DNA of 64,000 nucleotides from Pontimicrobium sp. SW4 (GCF_039954625.1 NZ_CP157199.1:1240001-1304000), one strand, 5' to 3'. Shown: positions 16,129 through 25,241, numbered from the stretch's first letter. The notes: generated by a model from the letters alone, not told the origin. Made by a program: numbers and translations.

Positions 16129-16545
16129 CATTCCTGCGAAGGCAGGAATCCACTCATAAAGAAAAATAGTAATTTTAGTTAAAAATTAAATGCGCAAAAA
16201 TGTTCATCAATATTACTTGTATCTACTATCTAATAAGTACAATGGCACCTTATATATTGGCGTAACTAATGATTTAGAGCGCAGAACGTTTGAGCATAAA
16301 AACAAACTCATTGAAGGTTTTACCAAAAACTACGGCTTAAATCGTTTAGTCTATTTTGAAACATATCAAAACATTAACGATGCAATAAAAAGAGAGAAAA
16401 ACATGAAGAAATGGAAACGAGAATGGAAAATAAAGTTAATTGAAGAGGACAACCCTAATTGGAGTGATTTGTCTAAAGATTGGGTTTGCTTAAAGAATTA
16501 AGCTTTTAGAATTCTTGTGGATTCCTGCCTGCGCAGGAATGACAA
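16125..16545 (+). mobile_element. REP-flanked GIY-YIG element, copy B
   Basis: The ends are the perfect 13-bp inverted repeats TTGTCATTCCTGC (16125-16137) and GCAGGAATGACAA (16533-16545). Each is half of a REP-like hairpin: ATTCCTGC-gaag-GCAGGAAT on the left and ATTCCTGC-ctgc-GCAGGAAT on the right. The single gene inside is the GIY-YIG nuclease at 16190-16501. The element lies about 44 bp from the stop codon of the helicase gene. Confidence 0.75.
16190..16501 (+). CDS. GIY-YIG nuclease family protein, copy B
   Basis: This 103-residue protein differs from copy A at eight positions (H2R, M33T, Y61N, K63N, G92S, P98V, Y99C, D103N). None falls in the apparent catalytic motifs YYLYLL, LYIGVTNDLERR or the conserved FTKNYGLNRLVYFE segment. 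Both copies thus appear intact and under constraint. The 40 bases before the ATG are also nearly identical between copies. It sits inside a REP-flanked unit next to the helicase 3' end. Confidence 0.9.
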   Translation: MRKNVHQYYLYLLSNKYNGTLYIGVTNDLERRTFEHKNKLIEGFTKNYGLNRLVYFETYQNINDAIKREKNMKKWKREWKIKLIEEDNPNWSDLSKDWVCLKN

Positions 16546-16588
16546 TAGGGTTTTTGAAAAGCGACTATAAAAACGAGAAACTAACTTA

Positions 16589-17941
16589 TTATTTCTTATT
16601 CCGTTTATTGTAATTCTTATCACCTCTAGTTTTAGGTTTCTTGTATTTTTTAGCAATTTTAAACTTATAAGAACCACCTAGATTTTCTTTTGAATTTTTT
16701 GCAGATTTCTCATGAAATGCTGGACCAGGAGCATCATCGTCTTTATTACGATTTAAAGGATTGTAACGTTCTTTTAGTTGTGGACGTTCTTCTTCAATAA
16801 GCTCTTTAGAAATTTCAACAGCTTCAGGTAATTCTAAAACAGGAATCGTCATTTGCATGAGTTCTTCAATGTTTTCTATAGCATCTTGCTCTTTTTCGGT
16901 ACTAAATACAAGGGCATGTCCTTCTTTTTCAGCACGACCAGTTCTACCAATACGATGCATATAGTTTTCGGGATATTCAGGAGTATCAAAATTAATAACG
17001 TGAGAAATACTATCGATATCTAAACCACGAGCCATCACATCTGTAGCTATTAAAATTCTATTTTCACCTTGTTCAAATTGTGAAATACTACGTAATCTAT
17101 AATTTTGAGTTTTATTAGAGTGTATGACACAAGATTCACCATAATACGATTCTTCAAGTTGATCAAATAAACGATCTGCCATACGCTTATATGCAACAAA
17201 TATCAATACTTTACTATATGTGTCTCTATCTTCAAGTAAATGATTTACCAAATTAACTTTGGAGTAAAAATTTGGCACGTTGTATCGTTCTTGCTTAATG
17301 TTTTCAAGTGGTGTTCCAGATACTGCAATAGAAATACGATGTGGATTAATAAAAAAATCAGTTATTAGCTCATCCACGTCTTGAGTCATGGTAGCCGAGA
17401 ACATAATGTTTTGTCTACGCTCAGGAAGAATATCAAAAATATTTAATAATTGATGTCTAAAACCAAGGTCTAGCATTACATCCACTTCATCAATCACTAA
17501 CTTCTGTATCGATTTTAATTGTAGTGTTCTGCTAACTGCCAAATCATATAGGCGTCCAGGAGTAGCTATTAATATATCCAAGCCTTCTGCTACTGCTTGC
17601 TTTTGTGTGTTAATATTTGTGCCTCCATACACACCTAAAATACGAACATTAACATATTTAGCAATCTTTTCAAACTCTTCTACTACTTGAACAACCAATT
17701 CACGAGTTGGTACTAATACTAAAACTCTTGGATTATCTTGTTTTGCGAAAGGTAAGTTCTTTAAAATTGGTAAACCATAAGCAAAGGTTTTTCCAGTACC
17801 AGTTTGTGCAATACCAACTACATCTTTACCTGAGCCAATCACATTAAACGATTGTTCTTGTATAGGTGTTGGTTTTTCAAAACCAAGATCAGCAATAGCA
17901 TTATGTAAAGGAGTAGTAAGATTTAGCTCTTGAAATGTCAC
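16589..17941 (-). CDS. DEAD-box family ATP-dependent RNA helicase
   Basis: The protein has the standard helicase motifs: Q-motif (GFEKPTPIQEQSF), motif I AQTGTGKT, PTRELVVQV, motif II DEVD in place of DEAD, SAT, and HRIGRTGR. A basic, probably disordered C-terminal tail ends in NKRNKK. I start it at a GTG at 17941, giving VTFQELNLTTPL. The frame is open to an ATG at 17983, but a TACCTTTG promoter box lies between them at 17966-17959. It probably unwinds RNA structures during ribosome assembly or mRNA decay. Its 3' end exists in three further displaced copies downstream. Confidence 0.93.
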   Translation of the reverse strand: MTFQELNLTTPLHNAIADLGFEKPTPIQEQSFNVIGSGKDVVGIAQTGTGKTFAYGLPILKNLPFAKQDNPRVLVLVPTRELVVQVVEEFEKIAKYVNVRILGVYGGTNINTQKQAVAEGLDILIATPGRLYDLAVSRTLQLKSIQKLVIDEVDVMLDLGFRHQLLNIFDILPERRQNIMFSATMTQDVDELITDFFINPHRISIAVSGTPLENIKQERYNVPNFYSKVNLVNHLLEDRDTYSKVLIFVAYKRMADRLFDQLEESYYGESCVIHSNKTQNYRLRSISQFEQGENRILIATDVMARGLDIDSISHVINFDTPEYPENYMHRIGRTGRAEKEGHALVFSTEKEQDAIENIEELMQMTIPVLELPEAVEISKELIEEERPQLKERYNPLNRNKDDDAPGPAFHEKSAKNSKENLGGSYKFKIAKKYKKPKTRGDKNYNKRNKK

Positions 17942-17958
17942 GTTAAAAAATTTTGCGA

Positions 17959-17966
17959 CAAAGGTA
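17959..17966 (-). promoter_or_regulatory. -7 promoter box of the helicase gene
   Basis: TACCTTTG on the minus strand matches the Bacteroidota TAnnTTTG consensus and lies 17 bases before the GTG at 17941. A TTG about 14 bases upstream is closer than usual. The box supports the shorter helicase reading frame. Confidence 0.55.
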
Positions 17967-18010
17967 ATGGTTTCTCTTAACAACGTCCTTTTAAATTACA
18001 TTTATCTGTT

Positions 18011-18018
18011 TACCTTTG
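18011..18018 (+). promoter_or_regulatory. -7 promoter box of pabB
   Basis: TACCTTTG on the plus strand lies 23 bases before the TTG start of pabB at 18042 and is divergent from the helicase promoter. No convincing TTG -33 element is visible. Confidence 0.5.
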
Positions 18019-18041
18019 CGACTTCATAAATCACTCATTCA

Positions 18042-19331
18042 TTGCGTAAACATAAGTCGGTTTTAATTAAGGATATTTCTAGTTTCAAGGAGAAACTCTT
18101 ATTATGGAGTCAGCAGTTTGATGATGTGGTTTGGTTAGATTCTAATAATTACCATGAGTTAAACACCGAATACGATGCTGTATTAGCTGTAGATGCAATG
18201 ACGAGTTTGCAATCAGACTACCATCAGGCTTTTGATAAGTTGCAAGAGTATCAAAACAAGACTAATGATTGGATTTTTGGTTATCTATCGTACGATTTAA
18301 AAAATGATATTGAACATTTAGCCTCTAATAATTTTGATGGGCTTGAGTTTCCGGAATTGTATTTCTTTCAGCCTAAGAAATTATTTCTAATTAAAGGAAA
18401 TAGACTCAATGTGTATTATTTAAATATGATAGCTGAAGAATTTAACGAGGATTTGAAAACAATAAATGCTCAGAAATTTGATACTGAAGCTCATGAAAAT
18501 GGTGTGAAAATTCATTTGCGAATTCATAAAGATGAGTACTTTAATAAAGTAAATGAGCTTCTTAGCCATATTCATAGAGGTGATATTTATGAAGCTAATT
18601 TTTGTCAAGAGTTTTATGCCGAAGACACCGAAATCAATCCAGTTGAAACATATAAAAAGCTTAACAGTATTTCGAGACCACCTTTTGCGACGTTTTTAAA
18701 AGTGTACGATAAGTTTTTGTTGTCTGCATCACCAGAGCGCTATATTAAGAAAAAGCATGATTATGTGATGTCTCAGCCAATCAAAGGAACGTCTAAGCGC
18801 TCTAAAAATATTGAAGAAGATAGTTTACTTATAGAGCAATTAACAAATGATGAAAAGGAACGTAGTGAGAATATCATGATAGTAGACTTAGTGAGAAATG
18901 ACTTGTCTAAAACTGCTATAAAGGGTAGCGTACAAGTTGAAGAATTATGTAAAGTATACACCTTCGACCAAGTGCATCAAATGATTTCTACGGTATCTTC
19001 AAAATTAAGAGAAGGAATTTCTCCTGTAGACGTTTTAAAAACAACATTCCCAATGGGAAGTATGACAGGAGCGCCTAAAATTTCAGCAATGAAAATTATA
19101 GAAGAGCTTGAAGAAACTAAAAGAGGCTTATACTCAGGAGCTGTGGGTTACTTTACTCCAGATGGTGATTTTGATTTTAACGTGATTATTAGAAGCATTT
19201 TGTACAATGCCACAAAGCAATACGTATCCTATTCGGTTGGAGGAGCGATTACGGCAAAAAGTGACCCATTAAAAGAATATGAGGAATGCTTAGTGAAAGC
19301 AAAAGCGATGCGAGAGGTTTTAGAGCATTAA
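18042..19331 (+). CDS. pabB: aminodeoxychorismate synthase component I / anthranilate synthase I family
   Basis: The 429-residue chorismate-binding enzyme has the family hallmarks: HRGDIYEANFCQEF, MSQPIKGTSKRS, NIMIVDLVRNDLSKTAI, FPMGSMTGAPKISAMKIIEE and GLYSGAVGYF. With a glutamine amidotransferase it would convert chorismate to 4-amino-4-deoxychorismate for folate. The start is a TTG, since the first in-frame ATG is too far inside. No pabA or pabC is adjacent. PabB is preferred over TrpE because of the length and the isolated position; this cannot be settled from sequence motifs alone. Confidence 0.85.
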   Translation: MRKHKSVLIKDISSFKEKLLLWSQQFDDVVWLDSNNYHELNTEYDAVLAVDAMTSLQSDYHQAFDKLQEYQNKTNDWIFGYLSYDLKNDIEHLASNNFDGLEFPELYFFQPKKLFLIKGNRLNVYYLNMIAEEFNEDLKTINAQKFDTEAHENGVKIHLRIHKDEYFNKVNELLSHIHRGDIYEANFCQEFYAEDTEINPVETYKKLNSISRPPFATFLKVYDKFLLSASPERYIKKKHDYVMSQPIKGTSKRSKNIEEDSLLIEQLTNDEKERSENIMIVDLVRNDLSKTAIKGSVQVEELCKVYTFDQVHQMISTVSSKLREGISPVDVLKTTFPMGSMTGAPKISAMKIIEELEETKRGLYSGAVGYFTPDGDFDFNVIIRSILYNATKQYVSYSVGGAITAKSDPLKEYEECLVKAKAMREVLEH

Positions 19332-20020
19332 GGTAGATTCTTTCTAAAACTTTTTTGAACGCTTTCAAAAATTCTTTCAATGCGTTTAATTTCTATGTCT
19401 TTTATTTTTGAGATGTCTTCAAAACTAAGTTTGCCAAAAACAAATAAATCAACAACATCAGTTATATTCATTGGCAACCACGTGTAGAACTTACCTAATA
19501 GTTTTTTGGTATGTTGTGTAGATATATCTTCTATTTCAAAAGCACTTATGACTGAGGAGTTATTATCATCATATAAAAACAAGTGCTTATGCTTATTGTC
19601 TTGCTGATAAGAAATGTCTTCTAAATCTTCGTTCATGACGTAATCCATATCTGCATCAAGTGTAAAATTCTCTTCTAAGCTATCTAATTCTTCTTCTAAA
19701 ATGGTGTTCGTACTTTGAGTATTTTTATGAAATGCTTCTTTTTTTAATAGTTCATTTAAATCGTTATCCACAATCTTAAAAAGATCAAGTTTAATAGCCA
19801 TTTCTTCCAAGTCGATGTTGATGCCTTTACTGTAGTATTTTGCAATACCTTCATCAATAATATCATTAGAGGTATACATATTTCTTGGTAAAACTCCTGT
19901 GGATTCGGCAATATATAAACGATGCTTTATGTAGGTATGAAGATGCTGAACTGCAGAAAGTACTTTTTTATCGAATTCTGTCTGGGTGCTTTTATCCATT
20001 ATTTTTTTTATCGTGCTCAT
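19328..20020 (-). CDS. hypothetical protein with sigma-factor region 4-like C-terminus
   Basis: The 230-residue acidic protein overlaps the end of convergent pabB by 4 bp. The N-terminal part resembles a helical domain (FDKKVLSAVQHLHTYIKHRL), and the middle is rich in Asp and Glu. The C-terminus (LPMNITDVVDLFVFGKLSFE, DISKIKDIEIKRIERIFESV) has the pattern of a sigma-70 region 4 helix-turn-helix, with basic residues in the last helix. It may be a divergent sigma-like or DNA-binding regulator. No sigma region 2 is recognisable, so this stays tentative. It is divergent from tilS. Confidence 0.6.
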   Translation of the reverse strand: MSTIKKIMDKSTQTEFDKKVLSAVQHLHTYIKHRLYIAESTGVLPRNMYTSNDIIDEGIAKYYSKGINIDLEEMAIKLDLFKIVDNDLNELLKKEAFHKNTQSTNTILEEELDSLEENFTLDADMDYVMNEDLEDISYQQDNKHKHLFLYDDNNSSVISAFEIEDISTQHTKKLLGKFYTWLPMNITDVVDLFVFGKLSFEDISKIKDIEIKRIERIFESVQKSFRKNLP

Positions 20021-20112
20021 TATCTGAAATTTTAATTAATATTTAAAACTAAAAAACAATCATGTTTAATAATATGATAATTATCACATTCAATTTAATA
20101 TCATCAATGTTG

Positions 20113-20120
20113 TATATTTG
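20113..20120 (+). promoter_or_regulatory. -7 promoter box of tilS
   Basis: TATATTTG matches TAnnTTTG and ends only 5 bases before the tilS ATG at 20126. If transcription starts about 7 bases downstream, as is usual for this box, the mRNA would be essentially leaderless. The -33 TTG is not evident. Confidence 0.4.
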
Positions 20121-20125
20121 AAACC

Positions 20126-21436
20126 ATGCTAAAAAAATTCCAAAGCCATATAAACGAACAGCTTTATTTTATAAAGAATGCTAAGTTGCTTATTGCAATT
20201 TCTGGAGGAGTGGATAGTGTGGTTTTAGCATATGTATGTAAGAAAATGGGTTTGAATATTTCTTTAGCTCATTGTAATTTTAACCTTAGAGATGCTGAAA
20301 GTGATGCAGATGAAGATTTTGTGTTGCAGTTAGCTGAAGATTGGGAATTAGAAGTGTTTATTGAAAATTTTGACACAAAAAAATTTGCTACTGATGAGAA
20401 AATAAGTATGCAAATGGCTGCCAGAACATTGCGATATTACTGGTTTGAAGAACTAAAAGCACAATTAAAATTCGACTATATTTTAACAGCGCATCATGCT
20501 GATGATAATTTTGAAACCTTCTTGATTAATTTATCCAGAGGTACTGGTTTGGATGGTTTGTTGGGGATTCCTCAGGTTAATGGTGTTATTGTGAGACCTT
20601 TGTTACCATTTACTAGAGACGATGTAGAAAAATTTGCTAAAGCGTATAAACTGCAATGGAGAGAGGATAGTAGCAATTCATCAACCAAATATTTGCGAAA
20701 TAAATTGCGTCATGATGTGATTCCTATTTTAAAAGGAATCAATCCGCAGCTATTACAAAACTTCGAGAAGACACAGCAATACTTAAATGATGTCAAATCA
20801 ATCGTTAATGACAAAGTGGATGAGGTTGCACAAAATATTGTAAGTAAGGCCAAGAACAATGGTGTGGTTTTTAATATCAATGAAATACAACAATTAAATA
20901 ATCCTAAAGCCTATTTGTATGAATTATTAAATGGCTATGGCTTTACACAATGGCAAGACATACTGGAATTGTTAATTGCGCAATCTGGAAAACAAGTGTT
21001 TTCAAACACGCATCGCTTATTGAAAGACAGGGAGTATTTAATATTATCTGAAATTACCGATTTACCTAACGAATCAATTAAAATCACCGATTCTCAAAGC
21101 GTTGTTTTAACACCTTTCGGGAAGTTGTCAATTTCTAAAGTATCTAATAAAGAAGAAGCTCAAAAAAATATAGCTTATTTCGATTTGTCTAGCTTAAGCT
21201 TTCCTTTAACTCTCAGGAAATGGGAGCAAGGTGATGCTTTTTATCCTTTAGGAATGGCAGGAAAAAAGAAGGTGAGCAAATACTTTAAAGACGAAAAATT
21301 TTCTTTATTAGATAAGGAAAATGCATGGTTACTATGTTCAGGTGATGATATTATTTGGATTGTTGGTCATAGAACAGACAACAGATTTAAAGTCACAGAC
21401 AATACTACGCAAATATTAAAAATAACCATACAATAA
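20126..21436 (+). CDS. tilS: tRNA(Ile)-lysidine synthase
   Basis: The 436-residue protein has the PP-loop motif SGGVDS at 26-31, the HCNFNLRDAESDADEDF segment, TAHHADDNFETFLINLSRGT, and the RNKLRHDVIP element. It ends with a C-terminal domain (PLTLRKWEQGDAFYPLGM) typical of Bacteroidota TilS. It ligates lysine to C34 of tRNA-Ile(CAU) so that AUA is read as isoleucine, an essential reaction. It is followed after one base by the YheT-like hydrolase gene, so the two form an operon. Confidence 0.95.
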   Translation: MLKKFQSHINEQLYFIKNAKLLIAISGGVDSVVLAYVCKKMGLNISLAHCNFNLRDAESDADEDFVLQLAEDWELEVFIENFDTKKFATDEKISMQMAARTLRYYWFEELKAQLKFDYILTAHHADDNFETFLINLSRGTGLDGLLGIPQVNGVIVRPLLPFTRDDVEKFAKAYKLQWREDSSNSSTKYLRNKLRHDVIPILKGINPQLLQNFEKTQQYLNDVKSIVNDKVDEVAQNIVSKAKNNGVVFNINEIQQLNNPKAYLYELLNGYGFTQWQDILELLIAQSGKQVFSNTHRLLKDREYLILSEITDLPNESIKITDSQSVVLTPFGKLSISKVSNKEEAQKNIAYFDLSSLSFPLTLRKWEQGDAFYPLGMAGKKKVSKYFKDEKFSLLDKENAWLLCSGDDIIWIVGHRTDNRFKVTDNTTQILKITIQ

Positions 21437-21437
21437 A

Positions 21438-22403
21438 ATGCCAATAATAGAATCGGCGTATAAGCCTCCTTTTTTATTTAGAAATGGTTTTGTTTCTACA
21501 GTGTATTCAGGACTGGCTAGAAGAGTAAATGGTTTAATTCAAGAACGAGAGCGTATTACGCTTAGTGATAATGATTTTTTAGACTTAGATTGGAGTTATT
21601 CTAATACAGAAACTAATAAAGTAATTATTGTTTTACATGGTTTAGAAGGGAACGCTCAAAGGCCTTATATGATGGGAACAGCTAAGCTATTTAACGAGAA
21701 TGGAGTAGATGCAGTTTGTGTAAATTTTCGTGGTTGTAGTGGCGAGCCAAATTTAAAATATCGTAGTTATCACTCTGGTGCCACTGAAGATTTAGTTGAT
21801 ATTGTTAACCATTTACTTAATAAAAAGCACTACTCCGAAATATATTTTCATGGTATTAGTTTAGGAGCTAATATGGTGTTGAAGTATATTGGTGAGCGTA
21901 ACAATGTGCCAACTCAAATTAAAGGTGTTGTTACAGTTTCTGTACCATGTGATTTACATGGATCGTGTAAAGAATTACATACTTTTAAGAATACCTTATA
22001 CCATGACAGATTTAAAAAACATTTGGTAGATAGGTTAAAGATAAAACAAAAGCAATATCCTGATATATTGAGTGTTAAAGAGATTACATCGATTAAAACT
22101 TTAATAGATTTTGATGACGTTTATACATCTAAAGCTCATGGGTTTAAGGATGCGCTAGACTATTATACGCAGTGCAGTAGTTTACAATTTCTACCAAATA
22201 TTAAAATACCTACATTAATTATAAATGCATTGAATGATTCTTTTTTATCTCCTGAATGCTATCCAGTAAAAGAAGCAAAAGCAAATAGTTGTTTACATTT
22301 AGAAATGCCAAATCATGGAGGTCATGTTGGTTTTATTCAGTTAAAGAGCTATTACTACAATGAAAAAAGAGCACTTGAGTTTTTTGGGATAAATAAAGAC
22401 TAA
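21438..22403 (+). CDS. YheT-type alpha/beta hydrolase
   Basis: The 321-residue protein has VLHGLEGNAQRPYMMG, VNFRGCSGEPN, and the nucleophile elbow GISLG with S141. A C-terminal acid/His region includes NALNDSFLSPECYP and HGGHVGF. This is the pattern of the YheT/EMB8 family, whose members act as esterases or lipases of uncertain physiological substrate. There is no signal peptide, so it is cytoplasmic. It is co-transcribed with tilS and followed by a terminator at 22428. Confidence 0.88.
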   Translation: MPIIESAYKPPFLFRNGFVSTVYSGLARRVNGLIQERERITLSDNDFLDLDWSYSNTETNKVIIVLHGLEGNAQRPYMMGTAKLFNENGVDAVCVNFRGCSGEPNLKYRSYHSGATEDLVDIVNHLLNKKHYSEIYFHGISLGANMVLKYIGERNNVPTQIKGVVTVSVPCDLHGSCKELHTFKNTLYHDRFKKHLVDRLKIKQKQYPDILSVKEITSIKTLIDFDDVYTSKAHGFKDALDYYTQCSSLQFLPNIKIPTLIINALNDSFLSPECYPVKEAKANSCLHLEMPNHGGHVGFIQLKSYYYNEKRALEFFGINKD

Positions 22404-22427
22404 TCAAATTACAGAAGTATATAAAAA

Positions 22428-22466
22428 AGCGAATCCCATAGTGACCATACTATAGGATTCTTTTTT
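22428..22466 (+). terminator. rho-independent terminator after tilS operon
   Basis: GAATCCCATAGT and ACTATAGGATTC form a stem of about 11 bp with one mismatch and a 6-base loop, followed by six Ts. Confidence 0.85.
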
Positions 22467-22572
22467 GTGTAATACCTAAACAACTACAAGTAGTCATTTA
22501 AGTGGCTGCAAATATAGACTAATAAACGAAGGAAGCACTATACTATTTGTTTAAAAATTCAATTATGTTTTC

Positions 22573-22698
22573 TGACAATTTTTCTTACATTTAAGCAAAC
22601 CAATCATGTATGCTTAAAAAAGTATTTGCTAGTGCTGTTTTTGGTGTGGAAGCCTCCACAATTAATTTAGAAACTAATGATTAGGTTAATGTAGATAA
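22573..22698 (+). pseudogene. duplicated 5' end of comM (leader and first codons)
   Basis: Bases 22573-22664 match the comM leader and start (23666-23757) at 89 of 92 positions. The 37-base leader is identical. The three differences are third-codon changes that keep the residues (GCT/GCG, GGT/GGA, TCC/TCT). Homology resumes at 22685-22698 after a 12-base insertion that adds an in-frame TAG. The remnant reads as a 24-residue peptide starting at 22610. It marks the far side of the inserted gene 22740-23636. Confidence 0.9.
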
Positions 22699-22739
22699 CT
22701 TCTAGTTTTTGACTTTAAATTTTGGTAACTGATAATAAT

Positions 22740-23636
22740 ATGATAAATAAAAAAGGACAAGAATCTAAATTTCAATTTTATTTGAATTGGATTAAAGAGC
22801 ATTTATCACTTTTAGTTTTAATCCCAATTTTATTAGGTGGTATTTGGCAAGTAATAATGTTATGGCAGTTTGGATTATCATATGTTAGATTTTTTTCGAT
22901 ATCGCAATTAGTTTCTGATGGCTTAATTATATTGATGTTTGTGCCATTAATCATCTTATTTAGCTATTTTATATTTTCATATTCGATAGATAAAATCAGG
23001 GGTAAAGATAAATTTGAAGTTAAGCTGAAGGATTACTTACCAGCAGTTACTTTACTAATATTTCTAACTTCATATTCTATTCATTATATAACAACAAGGT
23101 ATGGTTCAAGCTCATTAATTCCACCTTTTCACTCGATAATTGAATTTGCTTTAATATCACTTGGATTATACTTATCAATTCGTTTAAATATATTATTTGA
23201 AGTATTCACTGGGAAAAATGAGGTATTATTGAAAGAAGCTAGAAAATTAAATCCACTTTCTAGAATTAAAAATATAACAAATAAGAACACCTTCAAAATC
23301 ATTGGAAATTTTCTTATGTCATTATCTACTCTTGGCTTCTTTATATTTTATTTTGCGTTTTATTTTGTTGTTACAATAAATACAATTCTTTCTATTAATA
23401 ACTATTATAAACCAAATGATTTGTATAATATAAAAACAGTAGTGGAAAAAGTAGAAAAAAACTATAATATTAAAAAAGAAGATTTTGAAATAACATATTT
23501 TAATGATTCTTATATTTTCATCACTAGTTATAAGTTACCCAAGAAAAAAAGAGATTCTTTAGTACAATTTAAAAAAGTATCAAAAAGTGAAATTTTAATT
23601 TTAAAAACAGATGCGTTTTTTAAGGAATTGAATTAA
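22740..23636 (+). CDS. hypothetical multi-pass membrane protein inserted at the comM 5' end
   Basis: I use the ATG at 22740; a TTG six codons upstream is also in frame. The 298-residue protein has about five hydrophobic segments (near 22-44, 53-76, 92-110, 122-142 and 183-210) and a soluble C-terminal part with many lysines (KTVVEKVEKNYNIKKEDFEI). I recognise no family. The gene is bracketed by two copies of the comM 5' end and therefore looks acquired as a single-gene insertion. Its base composition is very AT-rich even for this window. Confidence 0.75.
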   Translation: MINKKGQESKFQFYLNWIKEHLSLLVLIPILLGGIWQVIMLWQFGLSYVRFFSISQLVSDGLIILMFVPLIILFSYFIFSYSIDKIRGKDKFEVKLKDYLPAVTLLIFLTSYSIHYITTRYGSSSLIPPFHSIIEFALISLGLYLSIRLNILFEVFTGKNEVLLKEARKLNPLSRIKNITNKNTFKIIGNFLMSLSTLGFFIFYFAFYFVVTINTILSINNYYKPNDLYNIKTVVEKVEKNYNIKKEDFEITYFNDSYIFITSYKLPKKKRDSLVQFKKVSKSEILILKTDAFFKELN

Positions 23637-23702
23637 AAACTTTGAATGTTTACAATAATTTTTATTGACAATTTTTCTTACATTTAAGCAAACCAATCAT
23701 GT

Positions 23703-25241
23703 ATGCTTAAAAAAGTATTTGCGAGTGCTGTTTTTGGAGTGGAAGCCTCTACAATTACCGTAGAAGTTAATGTAGATAAAGGCATAGGGTATCATTTAGT
23801 TGGATTACCAGATAATGCTATAAAAGAAAGTAATTATCGTATTGCTGCAGCCTTACAGAATAACGACTATAAAATTCCCGGAAAGAAAATTACCATTAAC
23901 ATGGCACCAGCCGATTTACGTAAAGAGGGTTCTGCATACGATTTAACCTTGGCTATTGGTATTCTTGCGGCTTCCAGCCAGATAAATGCAGAAAGCTTAG
24001 AAGATTTCCTAATAATGGGTGAGCTGTCATTAGATGGAAGTTTACAGCCTATAAAAGGCGCTTTGCCAATCGCTGTTAAGGCAAGGGAAGAAGGTTTTAA
24101 AGGATTTATATTGCCAAGTCAAAATGCTAAAGAGGCAGCGATTGTAGACAATCTAAAAGTCTATGGTGTTGATAATATCAAGCAAGTCATTAATTTCTTT
24201 GATAAAGGAGAAGCACTGGAACAAACAATTATAGATACGCGAGCAGAATTCGCCAAAAACCTAAACTTTCCAGAATTTGATTTTTCGGATGTAAAAGGAC
24301 AAGAAAGCATTAAGCGTTGTATGGAAATTGCAGCAGCTGGTGGACATAACATAATTTTAATTGGACCACCAGGAGCAGGAAAAACCATGTTGGCAAAACG
24401 ATTGCCGTCTATTTTACCTCCAATGACTTTACATGAAGCTTTAGAAACAACTAAAATTCATTCGGTGGTTGGTCGTGTTAAAGAACATGCAGGACTTATG
24501 GCGCAACGACCTTTTAGGAGTCCACATCATACAATTTCAAATGTCGCTTTGGTTGGAGGAGGTAGTTATCCACAACCAGGAGAAATCTCATTATCACATA
24601 ACGGCGTGTTGTTTTTAGATGAATTGCCCGAATTTAAGCGTGAGGTTTTAGAAGTAATGCGACAGCCTTTAGAGGATAGGGAAGTGACAATTTCTAGAGC
24701 AAAATTCACGGTTACTTATCCAAGTAGTTTTATGTTGGTGGCTAGTATGAATCCTAGTCCTGGAGGATATTTTAATGACCCAGATGCGCCTGTGACAAGT
24801 TCACCAGCAGAAATGCAACGTTATTTAAGTAAGATTTCTGGACCCTTATTGGATAGAATAGATATTCATATAGAAGTCACGCCTGTTCCTTTTGAAAAGC
24901 TCTCTGAAGAACGTAAAAGTGAATCATCAGTAGATATTAGAAAACGTGTGACTGCAGCTAGAGAGATTCAAACGCAACGTTTTAAAGATTCAGAGAAAGT
25001 TCATTACAATGCACAAATGAATACCAAGCAAATTAGAAAGCACTGCAAGTTAGATGATGCGTCTATGGAATTGCTAAAAGTAGCTATGGAGCGCTTAAAT
25101 TTATCTGCAAGAGCATATGATAGAATATTAAAGGTAGCTCGTACCATAGCTGATTTAGAAGGTGTAGAAAAGATTAATGGGAATCATATTAGTGAAGCTA
25201 TTCAATACCGAAGTTTAGATAGAGAAGGTTGGTTGGGGTAA
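23703..25241 (+). CDS. comM: ComM/YifB family Mg chelatase-like AAA ATPase
   Basis: The 512-residue protein has an N-terminal ChlI-type domain ([20 protein letters not shown]), Walker A GPPGAGKT at 221-228, the [20 protein letters not shown] segment, Walker [11 protein letters not shown] and a C-terminal Mg_chelatase domain ending in [10 protein letters not shown]. ComM is a hexameric helicase that drives branch migration when single-stranded transforming DNA recombines into the chromosome. Both of its ends are duplicated elsewhere in the window (22573-22698 and 28720-28752), each copy lying across a block of accessory genes. Confidence 0.95.
   Translation: MLKKVFASAVFGVEASTITVEVNVDKGIGYHLVGLPDNAIKESNYRIAAALQNNDYKIPGKKITINMAPADLRKEGSAYDLTLAIGILAASSQINAESLEDFLIMGELSLDGSLQPIKGALPIAVKAREEGFKGFILPSQNAKEAAIVDNLKVYGVDNIKQVINFFDKGEALEQTIIDTRAEFAKNLNFPEFDFSDVKGQESIKRCMEIAAAGGHNIILIGPPGAGKTMLAKRLPSILPPMTLHEALETTKIHSVVGRVKEHAGLMAQRPFRSPHHTISNVALVGGGSYPQPGEISLSHNGVLFLDELPEFKREVLEVMRQPLEDREVTISRAKFTVTYPSSFMLVASMNPSPGGYFNDPDAPVTSSPAEMQRYLSKISGPLLDRIDIHIEVTPVPFEKLSEERKSESSVDIRKRVTAAREIQTQRFKDSEKVHYNAQMNTKQIRKHCKLDDASMELLKVAMERLNLSARAYDRILKVARTIADLEGVEKINGNHISEAIQYRSLDREGWLG

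Noticed and set aside
9637..16501. Prophage or integrative conjugative element
   Set aside because: No integrase, structural, replication or transfer gene is present; the cargo is single accessory genes.
13036..16644. Possible CRISPR array because of several spaced repeats
   Set aside because: The repeats are 49-bp helicase tails and REP hairpins at irregular spacing with genes between them; there are no cas genes.
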